39,334 nucleotides of DNA from an uncultured Actinomycetes bacterium (GTDB taxonomy: Bacteria; Actinomycetota; Acidimicrobiia; Acidimicrobiales; RAAP-2), in assembly GCA_903860915.1 (NCBI GenBank), contig CAIOSJ010000019.1:1-39334 (forward strand), written 5' to 3'. A program made the translations under genes and the position numbers. The notes beneath the pieces were generated by a model. The model was not told the DNA's origin. It made no database searches and saw only the letters and a list, made by a program, of their open reading frames with translations. Of the stretch, positions 8,804 through 16,296 are shown piece by piece. Position 1 is the stretch's first letter; every line of letters starts with the position of its first letter.

Positions 8804-9597
8804 GTGATGACCTCCTCGGTCGGTCGTAGAATTAATTCACGGAGTTGGACCGCGGCCAAAACATCATGCACCCGTACCATTGTGGCACCTTGCAGCAGCG
8901 TGTACGCCGCGCTAGCGAGAGAACTTTCGAAACGTTCGTCAACTTCGAGGGCGTCGCCACTGATTTCACCGAGAAAACGCTTCCGGCTAGTGCCCACCAG
9001 GAGACCCGCGCCGCAGGCCTGCGCCGCGGCGGCCAAGCGGGGGGTGGCCGCGAGTAAGTCCACGTTGTGCTCGGTATTTTTCCCAAAGCCAATGCCCGGA
9101 TCCAACCACAGTTGACGCACCCCGGCGGCCTGAGCGCGGGCCGCCACCTTCAGGAGGAATTCCTCCACCTCGGCTACGACGTCGTCGTAGTGGGGATTGA
9201 TCTGCATCGTGCGCGAGTCACCCTGACGGTGCATGGCCACGTAACCAACCCCGAGTTCACCGGCCAGGGTATCCAGGGTCGCCGAGACGTCGTTAATTAC
9301 CACCGCACCGGCGCTAACGGCGGCGCGGGCGACTTCGGGTTTACTGGTGTCAATGGAAACGGGACCCCGCAGAGAGAGGGCCCGCACGACCTCGCTCACC
9401 CGGGTGAGTTCTTCGGCGACGGACACTTCCGTAGCCCCGGGCCGGGTTGATTCACCGCCCACGTCAACGATGTCGGCGCCCTGCTCGAACATTTCGAGGC
9501 CACGGGCAATGGCCCCCTCGTTCACCACTCGCGAGGACGGGAAAAAAGAGTCGGGCGTCACGTTGATGATGCCCATCACCGATGGACCAGCGAGCAT
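8800..9597 (-). CDS. folP: Dihydropteroate synthase
   Basis: Joins hydroxymethyl-dihydropterin pyrophosphate with p-aminobenzoate. The 265 aa carry VMGIINVTPDSFF (7-19), DVGGESTRPG (45-54), VINDVSAT, WLDPGIGFGKN and the phosphate-binding SRKRFLGE motif. The usual MHMRGTPRTMQ stretch reads MHRQGDSRTMQ, so the TP pair (a sulfonamide-resistance hotspot in other bacteria) is DS here. The ATG shares one base with the folE stop (TAATG). Downstream it overlaps the phosphatase-like gene. Confidence 0.96.
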   Translation of the reverse strand: MLAGPSVMGIINVTPDSFFPSSRVVNEGAIARGLEMFEQGADIVDVGGESTRPGATEVSVAEELTRVSEVVRALSLRGPVSIDTSKPEVARAAVSAGAVVINDVSATLDTLAGELGVGYVAMHRQGDSRTMQINPHYDDVVAEVEEFLLKVAARAQAAGVRQLWLDPGIGFGKNTEHNVDLLAATPRLAAAAQACGAGLLVGTSRKRFLGEISGDALEVDERFESSLASAAYTLLQGATMVRVHDVLAAVQLRELILRPTEEVIT

Positions 9598-10169
9598 TAG
9601 TTCCGCCGTTGGTGAATGAAGTTCAAAGCTTCGCTCCGGGCGGCGGCGTCGGAACGAAAGAGTCCCCGCACCGCCGACGTCACCGTCGTAGCGCCAGCCT
9701 TCTTCACCCCGCGCATCGACATGCAGAAGTGCTCCGCTTCGAGCACGACGATTGTTCCGCGGGGGGCCAGTTCACGCTCCATCGCCTCGGCAATCTGCGT
9801 GGTCATGCGCTCTTGGACCTGCAGACGACGGGCGTAACCCTCGACCAGGCGAGCGATTTTAGAAAGTCCGGTGATACGACCGTCGGCCCCGGGAATGTAG
9901 GCCACGTGGGCCTGTCCCCTGAAGGGCACGAGGTGGTGCTCACAGAGTGAGGTGAAGGGGATGTCGCGCACCATAATCATCTCGCCGTGACCGACGTCAA
10001 AGGTGACCTGCAGGTGCTTACCGGGATCTATTTCGAGACCCTCAAAGAGCTCGACGTACATCTCGGCGACCCGACGGGGAGTCTCGAGTAGACCGTCGCG
10101 GGTGGGATCCTCGCCGATCGCGCTGAGCAGTTCGCTCACCGCATGCTTGATACGATCGCGATCGACCAC
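9597..10169 (-). CDS. folE: GTP cyclohydrolase I, zinc-dependent (FolE1 type)
   Basis: Opens GTP to 7,8-dihydroneopterin triphosphate, the entry to folate synthesis. The 190 aa include [10 protein letters not shown] (74-83), [20 protein letters not shown] (101-120) and [11 protein letters not shown] (144-154). The three expected zinc ligands Cys76, His79 and Cys149 are present, so this is the zinc enzyme and not the metal-flexible FolE2 type. The GTG start is 2 nt after the hpt stop. Its zinc dependence gives meaning to the Zur-like site at the head of the operon. Confidence 0.96.
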   Translation of the reverse strand: MVDRDRIKHAVSELLSAIGEDPTRDGLLETPRRVAEMYVELFEGLEIDPGKHLQVTFDVGHGEMIMVRDIPFTSLCEHHLVPFRGQAHVAYIPGADGRITGLSKIARLVEGYARRLQVQERMTTQIAEAMERELAPRGTIVVLEAEHFCMSMRGVKKAGATTVTSAVRGLFRSDAAARSEALNFIHQRRN

Positions 10170-10171
10170 GG

Positions 10172-10738
10172 TTAGGGCTTCCCCACGAATTCGTAAATAC
10201 CATCCAGATTGCGGTAGCGCTCGTTGACGTCGAGTCCGTAGCCCACGACGAACTCCGGGGCAATTCTAAATCCGGTATAGCGAATGGTCTGTTCGACGCG
10301 TTGCTCGCCTTCCTTAAACAGCAGCGCGCACACTTCGAGGCTGAGGGGCTTTCGCGAACCCAAATACTTACGTAGGTAGTTGAGGGTGAGACCAGAGTCC
10401 ACAATGTCTTCGACAACCAGAACGTGACGGTTCGTGAGATCAATGTCGAGGTCCTTCACGATGCGTACCACGCCGCTCGATTTCGTCGCGGCGCCGTAGG
10501 ACGAGACGGCCATGAAGTCGACGTCGAGAGGAAGTTCGATAGCTCGCATGAGGTCGCTCATAAAAGTGAGGGCACCCTTTAAGACTCCGACCAGCAGGGG
10601 TGGGTGGTCGCGGTAGTCCTGGGTGATCTCAGCCCCGAGTTCGAGCACCCGACGGTGTACGTCAGCCGGCGAGACGATCACCTTGCCCAGTTCGTGCGCC
10701 GCCCAGGCGGGTACGTTGTCTCGGTCGGCGGAACTCAT
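10172..10738 (-). CDS. hpt: Hypoxanthine phosphoribosyltransferase
   Basis: Purine salvage: makes IMP or GMP from hypoxanthine or guanine and PRPP. From the ATG at 10738 the protein is 188 aa, the normal size, with the PRPP-binding motif [11 protein letters not shown] (106-116), [15 protein letters not shown] near the N-terminus and [17 protein letters not shown] near the end. The frame is open to 10840, inside tilS, but those extra 34 residues are not family-like. No clear ribosome site is seen at the ATG; it starts 25 nt after the tilS stop. The tilS-hpt pair is conserved widely in bacteria, often with ftsH next; ftsH is absent here. Confidence 0.93.
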   Translation of the reverse strand: MSSADRDNVPAWAAHELGKVIVSPADVHRRVLELGAEITQDYRDHPPLLVGVLKGALTFMSDLMRAIELPLDVDFMAVSSYGAATKSSGVVRIVKDLDIDLTNRHVLVVEDIVDSGLTLNYLRKYLGSRKPLSLEVCALLFKEGEQRVEQTIRYTGFRIAPEFVVGYGLDVNERYRNLDGIYEFVGKP

Positions 10739-10763
10739 CGGTGCCAATCGTAGTAGGTGGCTC

Positions 10764-11651
10764 CTAAACGAGGGCGAGGTGTTGGTGCTGTCGCGAGAGC
10801 CGTCGACCCCCCGAGAGTTCGGCGGCGACCGCTGCACCACTAATCACGCTGACGGCTCGCTCGACTTCGGCCGCTGAGGGCGGGTGGGAATCATCGGTCC
10901 CGGGCTGGGTCGCGAGGTGGTGCCGCAACCAGCGTCGGAGTCGAGCCCTGGGCCAGGTCTGCAGTTCGCGGCAGTCCACCTCGGCCAGCGGGCGAAGCTG
11001 GTCGAGCTTCGACAATTCGTCGAGCCAGACCCGTTCCTCAGCGATCAGTTCCGCCTGCCGGGCCAGAATCGGGACCATGTCACGCTCAGCCACCGCCGCG
11101 AGTTGATTCATCAAGGACAGGCGAACCAGGTTCCGCTTAAAGCTTAGGTCGACGTTGGTTTCATCAAGCGCGAAGGGGCGCTTCTTGCCCACCACGATGG
11201 CGAGAACTTCCGCGCGACGCAGTCCAAGGATGGGCTTCGTCGGTGAACCCACCATGGGAGACAGTCCGTCTAGTCCCGCGCCGCGTAAGAGATTGAGAAT
11301 CTGTGTTTCCGCCAAATCATCCATGGTGTGCCCGGTCATGACTCCACTCGGCAGTGCCGATTTACGCGCAGCGCGGGCGCGAGATTCGAGATTTCCCCCG
11401 GGAGCGAGTTCGACGTCGTGGACCACCACGGGGAGTTCAAAGTCTGCCGCGAGGTCGCGGACGAGTTGGGCGTCCTCGCCACTGGAGGCGCGCAGGTGGT
11501 GATCAACGTGGTGCAGGGTGGGTCGAAGTTCCGCCTCGAGCGCGAGGAGCGTGAGACCGACCGAGTCAGCCCCACCAGAAACGGCCAGGTCCACCGCGGA
11601 ACCCGGGGCGGGGAAGTGGCAGCGGGCCAGTGCGCGTTCAATCGTGTCCAC
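10764..11651 (-). CDS. tilS: tRNA(Ile)-lysidine synthase
   Basis: Modifies the wobble C of tRNA-Ile(CAU) to lysidine so that it reads AUA. The PP-loop ATPase motif AVSGGADS near the N-terminus, LHHVDHHLRASSGEDAQ and MTGHTMDDLAETQILNLLRG are diagnostic. At about 295 aa it is a short form without the long C-terminal domains of E. coli TilS, as is common in actinobacteria. Two GTG codons in tandem (11654, 11651) can start it; 11651 is chosen because a TAACGT hexamer lies exactly 6 nt upstream, giving a leaderless mRNA. It heads the folate operon and is divergent from the ZIP transporter. Confidence 0.92.
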   Translation of the reverse strand: MDTIERALARCHFPAPGSAVDLAVSGGADSVGLTLLALEAELRPTLHHVDHHLRASSGEDAQLVRDLAADFELPVVVHDVELAPGGNLESRARAARKSALPSGVMTGHTMDDLAETQILNLLRGAGLDGLSPMVGSPTKPILGLRRAEVLAIVVGKKRPFALDETNVDLSFKRNLVRLSLMNQLAAVAERDMVPILARQAELIAEERVWLDELSKLDQLRPLAEVDCRELQTWPRARLRRWLRHHLATQPGTDDSHPPSAAEVERAVSVISGAAVAAELSGGRRLSRQHQHLALV

Positions 11652-11657
11652 CACTTC

Positions 11658-11663
11658 ACGTTA
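11658..11663 (-). promoter_or_regulatory. Candidate -10 element for the tilS-folate operon
   Basis: TAACGT (TANNNT) on the minus strand, followed by 6 nt and the GTG at 11651. A -35 element would fall at about 11681-11686, touching the Zur-like palindrome. No clear -35 consensus is visible. Confidence 0.4.
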
Positions 11664-11684
11664 CGCCCTTCGCGAAGAACAATT

Positions 11685-11701
11685 ATGAAAATGGTTTTCA
11701 T
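11685..11701. promoter_or_regulatory. Zur-box-like palindrome between tilS operon and ZIP/zur operon
   Basis: ATGAAAA-TGG-TTTTCAT is a perfect 7-bp inverted repeat. The core TGAAAANNNTTTTCA resembles actinobacterial Zur boxes as I recall them. It overlaps the expected -35 region of the ZIP transporter promoter and of the divergent tilS promoter. The same locus encodes a Fur/Zur-family regulator and a ZIP permease, so autoregulation by zinc status is the simplest reading. Confidence 0.65.
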
Positions 11702-11706
11702 TCCTG

Positions 11707-11712
11707 TACGAT
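11707..11712 (+). promoter_or_regulatory. Candidate -10 element of the ZIP/zur operon
   Basis: TACGAT (TANNNT) followed by exactly 6 nt and the GTG at 11719, predicting a leaderless transcript. The Zur-like palindrome ends 5 nt upstream and would block polymerase when occupied. Confidence 0.45.
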
Positions 11713-11718
11713 GGAGCT

Positions 11719-12456
11719 GTGCCCACAGCCATAATTCTCGCCCTGGTAACGGCGGCGGCGACCAGCATCGGTGCCCTCGTGGCCCTGCGTACGAGAGATC
11801 GCCTGCACCTTATTCTCGGACTCTCCGCGGGTCTGCTCCTCGGTCTCGTCGGCTTCGATCTTCTCCCCACCGTCTTTTCATCAAATCACCACATGGTGCT
11901 CGGCGTCCGACAGGTCGCCGTCGCCATCGTGATGGGCTTTTTTATCCTCCACCTGGTTGAGCGCACCTTCGCCACCCACGAGCCCCACGAGTCGGAGTAC
12001 GAAGCGGGTCACACCCACACCCACGTCGCGGGAAGCCTCAGCGCCATCGCCATGATCGGTCACGTCTTTCTGGACGGCGTGGGTATTGGCGTCGCCTTTC
12101 GCGTCAGCAACTCCCTCGGGCTCGCCGTCTTCGTGGCCCTGGTCGTGCACGCCTTTAGCGACGGCCTCAACACCGTGATGTTCTTAATTCAGCGGGGCCG
12201 CTTTACAAAGCGGGTGCGCATTTTCGTACTGGTCGACGCACTCGCCCGCGTTGGGGGCGCAGCCCTCGGTTCCTCCCTCGTCATCAGCGCATCCCTCGTG
12301 GCCCTCTACCTCGCCCTCTTTACTGGTTTCGTCATCTACATCGCCACGAGCCACATCCTGCCCGAGGCCCACGCGCAGCACCCCTCACGCTGGACCTTGG
12401 CCGCCACCCTGATCGGCATCCTCATTATGTGGCTCGTGGTGGCCAGTGGCGCGTAA
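11719..12456 (+). CDS. ZIP-family metal transporter (probable zinc importer)
   Basis: Integral membrane protein of 245 aa with about eight hydrophobic segments. The paired metal-site motifs of ZIP proteins are visible: GHVFLDGVGIG (114-124) and VHAFSDGLNTV (143-153), each HxxxDG, and a late SHILPEAHAQH. A cytosolic His-rich loop (83-102: His87, 90, 98, 100, 102) lies between the third and fourth segments, as in metal-sensing loops of ZIPs. The GTG start has no Shine-Dalgarno sequence but a -10 hexamer 6 nt before it. It overlaps the Fur-family gene by 11 nt. Zinc is the likely substrate because of the neighbour and the operator; iron or manganese cannot be excluded. Confidence 0.85.
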   Translation: MPTAIILALVTAAATSIGALVALRTRDRLHLILGLSAGLLLGLVGFDLLPTVFSSNHHMVLGVRQVAVAIVMGFFILHLVERTFATHEPHESEYEAGHTHTHVAGSLSAIAMIGHVFLDGVGIGVAFRVSNSLGLAVFVALVVHAFSDGLNTVMFLIQRGRFTKRVRIFVLVDALARVGGAALGSSLVISASLVALYLALFTGFVIYIATSHILPEAHAQHPSRWTLAATLIGILIMWLVVASGA

Positions 12457-12823
12457 GACCCTGGACGCCGTGCAACTCGCGTTGGCCAGCATCGACGGCT
12501 TCGCCAGCGCGCAAGAAATTCATGCTCGTCTCCGTGAGACGGGTCACTCGCTGGGCCTCACCACCGTGTACCGCTGCCTACGAAGTATGACCGGCGATCA
12601 CCGCGTGGACTTCGTGCGTCGCGACGACGGCGAGGGCGCCTACCGTTTCTGCGGTACCAGCCACCACCACCACTTGGTCTGTCGAAGTTGCGGTGACACT
12701 GTCGAAGTCCAGGCCGAGGCCGTTGAAAGTTGGGCTCAGACGGTGGGTGAGGCCAGTAATTTTCGTGACCTACACCACACGGTGGAGCTCACGGGAATTT
12801 GCGCGTCGTGCAGCGGCCGTTAA
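12446..12823 (+). CDS. zur: Fur-family transcriptional regulator, probable zinc uptake regulator Zur
   Basis: 125 aa with a winged-helix N-terminal half (SAQEIHARLR ... LGLTTVYRCLRSM, the FUR recognition-helix region) and a metal-binding dimerisation half. HHHHLVCRSCG (73-83) and CASC (119-122) supply the structural CxxC...CxxC zinc site (Cys79, 82, 119, 122) and the regulatory His cluster. It starts with a GTG inside the end of the ZIP gene, so translation is coupled. Zur rather than Fur is inferred from the ZIP partner and the TGAAAANNNTTTTCA box upstream of the operon. It probably represses its own operon when zinc is sufficient. Confidence 0.82.
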   Translation: MARKTLDAVQLALASIDGFASAQEIHARLRETGHSLGLTTVYRCLRSMTGDHRVDFVRRDDGEGAYRFCGTSHHHHLVCRSCGDTVEVQAEAVESWAQTVGEASNFRDLHHTVELTGICASCSGR

Positions 12824-12852
12824 GTCTCCCGACCCAGCACCGCGGGGGCCTC

Positions 12853-13563
12853 GTGGTCTACTCCTTCCCGCATCTCGCCGAGGTGGGCGTCGACGCCTTC
12901 GTTACCGGTCGTGAGGGGGGCGTGAGTACCGGCCCCTACGAATCGCTCAACCTCGGAACTCACGTGGAGGATGAATTCGCGGCCGTCGTGACCAACCGTT
13001 CCCTGGTGTCTCATGTCGTTGGCGCTCCCCTCGTGATTGCTCGTCAAGTACACGGCAGCACCATTCTCGAGGGCGCCGAGGTCGAACCCGGCAGCGAAGC
13101 CGACGCTCTCGTGACCAGAAGCAGCGACCTCGCCGTCGCCGTCCTCGTGGCCGACTGCGTCCCCCTGGTTCTGGTGAATCCACGTCGTCACGAGTTGGCC
13201 GTCGTCCACGCCGGCTGGCGCGGTATGGCCGCTGGCATCATTGAGGCGACCATCTCCCGACTGGGCGATCCCACCGAGCTGCTCGTCGGGGTCGGTCCCT
13301 CCATTTCGGGTGCGGCCTACCAGGTTGGCCCCGACGTCGTCGGCGCTTCGCCCCTCTTTGCTCGCCACGCACGAGAGGACGGAACCGACCGCTCCCGGCT
13401 CGACCTGCGCGCGTGCAGCGCCGACATTGTGTTGGCGGCGGGCGTCGCGAGTGAACGGCTCGTGGTCTCGACGCAGGTGACCGACGGAGGCCGCAATTTT
13501 TTCAGCGACCGGACGGCGCGACCCTGCGGTCGCTTCGCACTCGTGGCGCGGTGGGCGTCGTAA
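12853..13563 (+). CDS. pgeF: Peptidoglycan editing factor PgeF (YfiH/DUF152 family)
   Basis: Members of this family (once called polyphenol oxidase or laccase domain) have purine nucleoside phosphorylase-like chemistry, and E. coli YfiH helps keep L-Ser out of position 1 of the peptidoglycan stem. Visible signatures are FVTGREGGVSTGPYESLNLG, RQVHGSTI, VLVADCVPLVLV and VVHAGWRGMAAG, which carry the Cys and His metal ligands. The start is uncertain: the GTG at 12853, after a GGGGG stretch, gives 236 aa; upstream TTG (12799) or GTG (12808) would overlap zur. murL follows closely, which fits a peptidoglycan-precursor role. Confidence 0.85.
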   Translation: MVYSFPHLAEVGVDAFVTGREGGVSTGPYESLNLGTHVEDEFAAVVTNRSLVSHVVGAPLVIARQVHGSTILEGAEVEPGSEADALVTRSSDLAVAVLVADCVPLVLVNPRRHELAVVHAGWRGMAAGIIEATISRLGDPTELLVGVGPSISGAAYQVGPDVVGASPLFARHAREDGTDRSRLDLRACSADIVLAAGVASERLVVSTQVTDGGRNFFSDRTARPCGRFALVARWAS

Positions 13564-13575
13564 CATGAGAAGGTC

Positions 13576-13596
13576 ATGACCAAGGGCCATCAATGA
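13576..13596 (+). CDS. Possible six-codon leader ORF before murL
   Basis: ATG ACC AAG GGC CAT CAA TGA encodes MTKGHQ, and its TGA overlaps the murL ATG (ATGA). A TAACAT hexamer lies 9 nt before its ATG, over the pgeF stop. It may be chance, since murL has its own AAGGG ribosome site within this stretch. Confidence 0.2.
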   Translation: MTKGHQ

Positions 13597-14879
13597 CGGC
13601 GCGGGCCGCGATATTTCGTTACCTCGACCTCGAGGTCACGGACACGACCCTGATGGGGCACTACGAACTCGACGGTCGCCACTTCCACGAGCGCATCACC
13701 TTCTCTACGACCGGTCCCCTCACCGCCCCCGCCCCGAGAGCCCTCGCCGATCTATGGTTTCTCCTCGCCGGACTCTCGTATTACAAGGCTGGCGCCGCGA
13801 CCACCATTGATCTCGGGACCACACCCATCTCGCAGGCCGGACGAGCGCTACTGCGAGCCGCCGTCACCGACGGCCTCGGTGAGTTCGCCTACCGCAACGC
13901 CCTCGACTTGACTGACGTCGACATCATCGGGGGGGTGCGCACGTCACCCGTCGAGGTCAGCCTCGATGAGACCTCGGTTCTCACCCCCTTCGGTGGGGGT
14001 ATTGACTCCATTGTTACCGTCATGAATCTCAACGAGAACATCACACAGAAACTCTTCGTGATGAGTCCCCCGAGTGGACTCTTCGAGCCCCTCGAAGCGG
14101 CGGCGGCGATCACCCAGAAGAGCATTGTTCGAGCTACCCGCAGCCTCGACCCGCAGATTCTGACCACGGACCCCGACGTCTTTAACGGACACGTTCCGGT
14201 GACCGCCATGGTCACGCTGCTCGCCGCCATCGCCGCCGTGGCCGACGGCTCGGGTGGCGTGGTCATGAGTAACGAGCACTCCGCTTCGGTGCCCAACCTC
14301 AGCGTCGCCGGCCGCGAGGTCAATCACCAGTGGAGCAAATCCCTCGTCGCCGAAGAGCTCATCGCCGCCGCCGTCGCCGAGCGCATCGGGAGCCAGTTCA
14401 CTGTCGCCAGCTTCCTCCGGGACCGCAGCGAACTTTGGGTGGCTCGAGCCTTTAGTGAACTGCGGCAATATCACGCCGTTTTTCGCAGTTGCAATCGAGC
14501 CTTCGCTCAAGATCCCGCTCGAAGAAGTGCCACCTGGTGCGCGAATTGTGACAAGTGCCTGTTCATCGCGCTCATCCTCGCGCCCTTCATGACCCGCGCG
14601 GAGCTCGCCGGCATCTTCGACGGTGAACCACTCGCCCACCCCGACCTCACTAGCCAGCTCACGGCTCTCGTGGGTCAGGGCTCCCAGCGCAAACCCTTCG
14701 AGTGCGTCGGCGACCCCGACGAGTGCAGCGTGGCCCTACAGGCGGTGGCCGAGAGCGACGAATGGAAGAACGTCCTCTTTCTCGCGGCCCTGGCTCGCCG
14801 CGCCCCGAGTTCCTCGACCCTCCCCCAGCAACTCGAGCCGCAGGGAGTGAGCCGTGCCCCGGCTGCGTGGTTTCGCTGA
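13593..14879 (+). CDS. murL: UDP-MurNAc-L-Ala-L-Glu epimerase MurL
   Basis: MurL, characterised in Xanthomonas oryzae, uses ATP to epimerise the terminal L-Glu of UDP-MurNAc-L-Ala-L-Glu to D-Glu, so free D-glutamate is not needed for peptidoglycan. This 428-aa protein shows the expected PP-loop-like motif PFGGGIDSIVT (132-142), the MSNEHSASVPN segment (225-235) followed by NHQWSKSL (244-251), and a Cys cluster TWCANCDKC (314-322). A lysine I would expect in the GGGxDS loop is Ile here. The ATG lies 6 nt after AAGGG. The last 26 nt overlap the MurD-type ligase gene, the diagnostic partner. Family recognition is by motif and context, without alignment. Confidence 0.85.
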   Translation: MTARAAIFRYLDLEVTDTTLMGHYELDGRHFHERITFSTTGPLTAPAPRALADLWFLLAGLSYYKAGAATTIDLGTTPISQAGRALLRAAVTDGLGEFAYRNALDLTDVDIIGGVRTSPVEVSLDETSVLTPFGGGIDSIVTVMNLNENITQKLFVMSPPSGLFEPLEAAAAITQKSIVRATRSLDPQILTTDPDVFNGHVPVTAMVTLLAAIAAVADGSGGVVMSNEHSASVPNLSVAGREVNHQWSKSLVAEELIAAAVAERIGSQFTVASFLRDRSELWVARAFSELRQYHAVFRSCNRAFAQDPARRSATWCANCDKCLFIALILAPFMTRAELAGIFDGEPLAHPDLTSQLTALVGQGSQRKPFECVGDPDECSVALQAVAESDEWKNVLFLAALARRAPSSSTLPQQLEPQGVSRAPAAWFR

Positions 14880-16116
14880 CCTCCAAGGGCTGAAAGTCGG
14901 GGTCTTCGGCCTCGGCGTCGAGGGACGGGCCAGCGTCGCTCGCCTGGCGACTCTCGGTATCCGGCCAGTCGTGGTCGACGACGCTCGACTCGATGACGAA
15001 CTCGTCTCGATGACCTCGGAGGGGGGGCTCGAAGCTCTTTTCCACTGTGACGTCGTTCTAAAGAGTCCCGGCATCTCCCGCTACCGCGCCGACGTCATCG
15101 CACTTCACGACGCTGGGGTTGTGGTGACCTCAGCCCTAGCCCTCTGGCTGGCCGAGACGGATCGCCGCCGCGTTATTGCCGTCACCGGAACCAAGGGTAA
15201 GTCCACCACCACCTCGCTCATCACCTTCTTTCTCAACGCCGTGGGTCTGCCCGCGAGGAGTGCGGGCAATATCGGCACGCCCCCCTACGACCCCAGCTTC
15301 GACGACTCCTTCGGATGGACGGTGCTCGAGGTTTCGAGTTTTCAGGCCGTTGACATTCTGGACGCCCCCGCGATTGTGGTGCTGACCTCGCTCGACGCCG
15401 ATCACCTGGACTGGCACGGCTCCCTCGAGGCCTACCAGCGCGACAAGCTGTCGCTGACCTTCGCGGCGGGCCACCACCACACGGTGGTCTCCTCCACCCT
15501 GCCCCTCACGGGGCCCGAGATGGGCGGGGAACTACTCGTGAGTTCACCTGACGACGCCGGACTCGCCGACCAACTACAACTCATTGGTCGCCATAATCGA
15601 GCCAACGTAGCCCTCGCGCTCGAGGTGGTGACTCTGGTCACCGGTGACCGCGACGCCACCATCACTGCCGTGAGGGCCGTGGGCTCGTCCTTTACCCCCT
15701 TGCCCGGACGTCTCACCGTCCTTGGTCGGGTCGCCTCGTGCTTGTTCATCGATGATGGATTGGCGACCAATCCCCTGGCCACCCTGGCCGCCCTCGAGAG
15801 CTGCGAGGACGAGGATCTCGACCTTCTCATGGGTGGCTTTGATCGAGGGATGGACTACGAACCGCTCATCAGCGCGCTACGTCAACGCACCCGTCCGCTG
15901 CGCGTGCACCTCTTCGGTGCGCTCGCTGCGCGCGTCGCCCCCGAACTCATTGGCATTTCCCACGACGTCTCGGACACCCTCGACGCAGCATTCGCCCTGG
16001 CGGTCACGGCTGGCGCCACGGTGCTCTTCTCGCCCGCCGCGCCCAGCTTTGATCAGTACCGGAACTGGGAAGAACGTTCCGCTCATTTTCGCCGTCTCGT
16101 CTCGGCATTGAGTTAG
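14854..16116 (+). CDS. murD2: Mur ligase, probable UDP-MurNAc-L-Ala--L-Glu ligase MurD2
   Basis: 420-aa three-domain Mur ligase of the MurD type: N-terminal Rossmann-like UDP domain (VGVFGLGVEGRASVARL), central ATPase domain with P-loop TGTKGKSTTT (111-120), LEVSSFQ (158-164), DADHLDWHG (181-189) and IGRHNRAN (244-251), and a C-terminal domain with SPAAPSFDQYRNWEER. Next to murL it is best read as MurD2, which adds L-Glu to UDP-MurNAc-L-Ala before MurL epimerises it. Consistent with altered glutamate binding, the classical DSKATN motif is DGLATN (301-306) and the residue aligned with E. coli Phe422 is Trp405. A canonical D-Glu MurD cannot be excluded from sequence alone. Confidence 0.82.
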   Translation: MPRLRGFADLQGLKVGVFGLGVEGRASVARLATLGIRPVVVDDARLDDELVSMTSEGGLEALFHCDVVLKSPGISRYRADVIALHDAGVVVTSALALWLAETDRRRVIAVTGTKGKSTTTSLITFFLNAVGLPARSAGNIGTPPYDPSFDDSFGWTVLEVSSFQAVDILDAPAIVVLTSLDADHLDWHGSLEAYQRDKLSLTFAAGHHHTVVSSTLPLTGPEMGGELLVSSPDDAGLADQLQLIGRHNRANVALALEVVTLVTGDRDATITAVRAVGSSFTPLPGRLTVLGRVASCLFIDDGLATNPLATLAALESCEDEDLDLLMGGFDRGMDYEPLISALRQRTRPLRVHLFGALAARVAPELIGISHDVSDTLDAAFALAVTAGATVLFSPAAPSFDQYRNWEERSAHFRRLVSALS

Positions 16117-16176
16117 ACCGGGCTAGGACCCACATCTGTCTGCGGCGGTGCGGGGAGTCCCGGGGTCTCGAGAAAA

Positions 16177-16252
<76 letters not shown>

Positions 16253-16296
16253 AAGATACGAAATAATACTCCAAATCCCCCGACGGGCTTCGAGCT

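Noticed and set aside
10739..10840. 34-codon extension of Hpt into tilS
   Set aside because: Not family-like, and the ATG at 10738 gives the normal length.
12820..13593. 257-codon minus-strand open frame covering pgeF
   Set aside because: Antisense to a gene with clear PgeF motifs; its translation is Gly/Asp/His-rich without recognisable domains.
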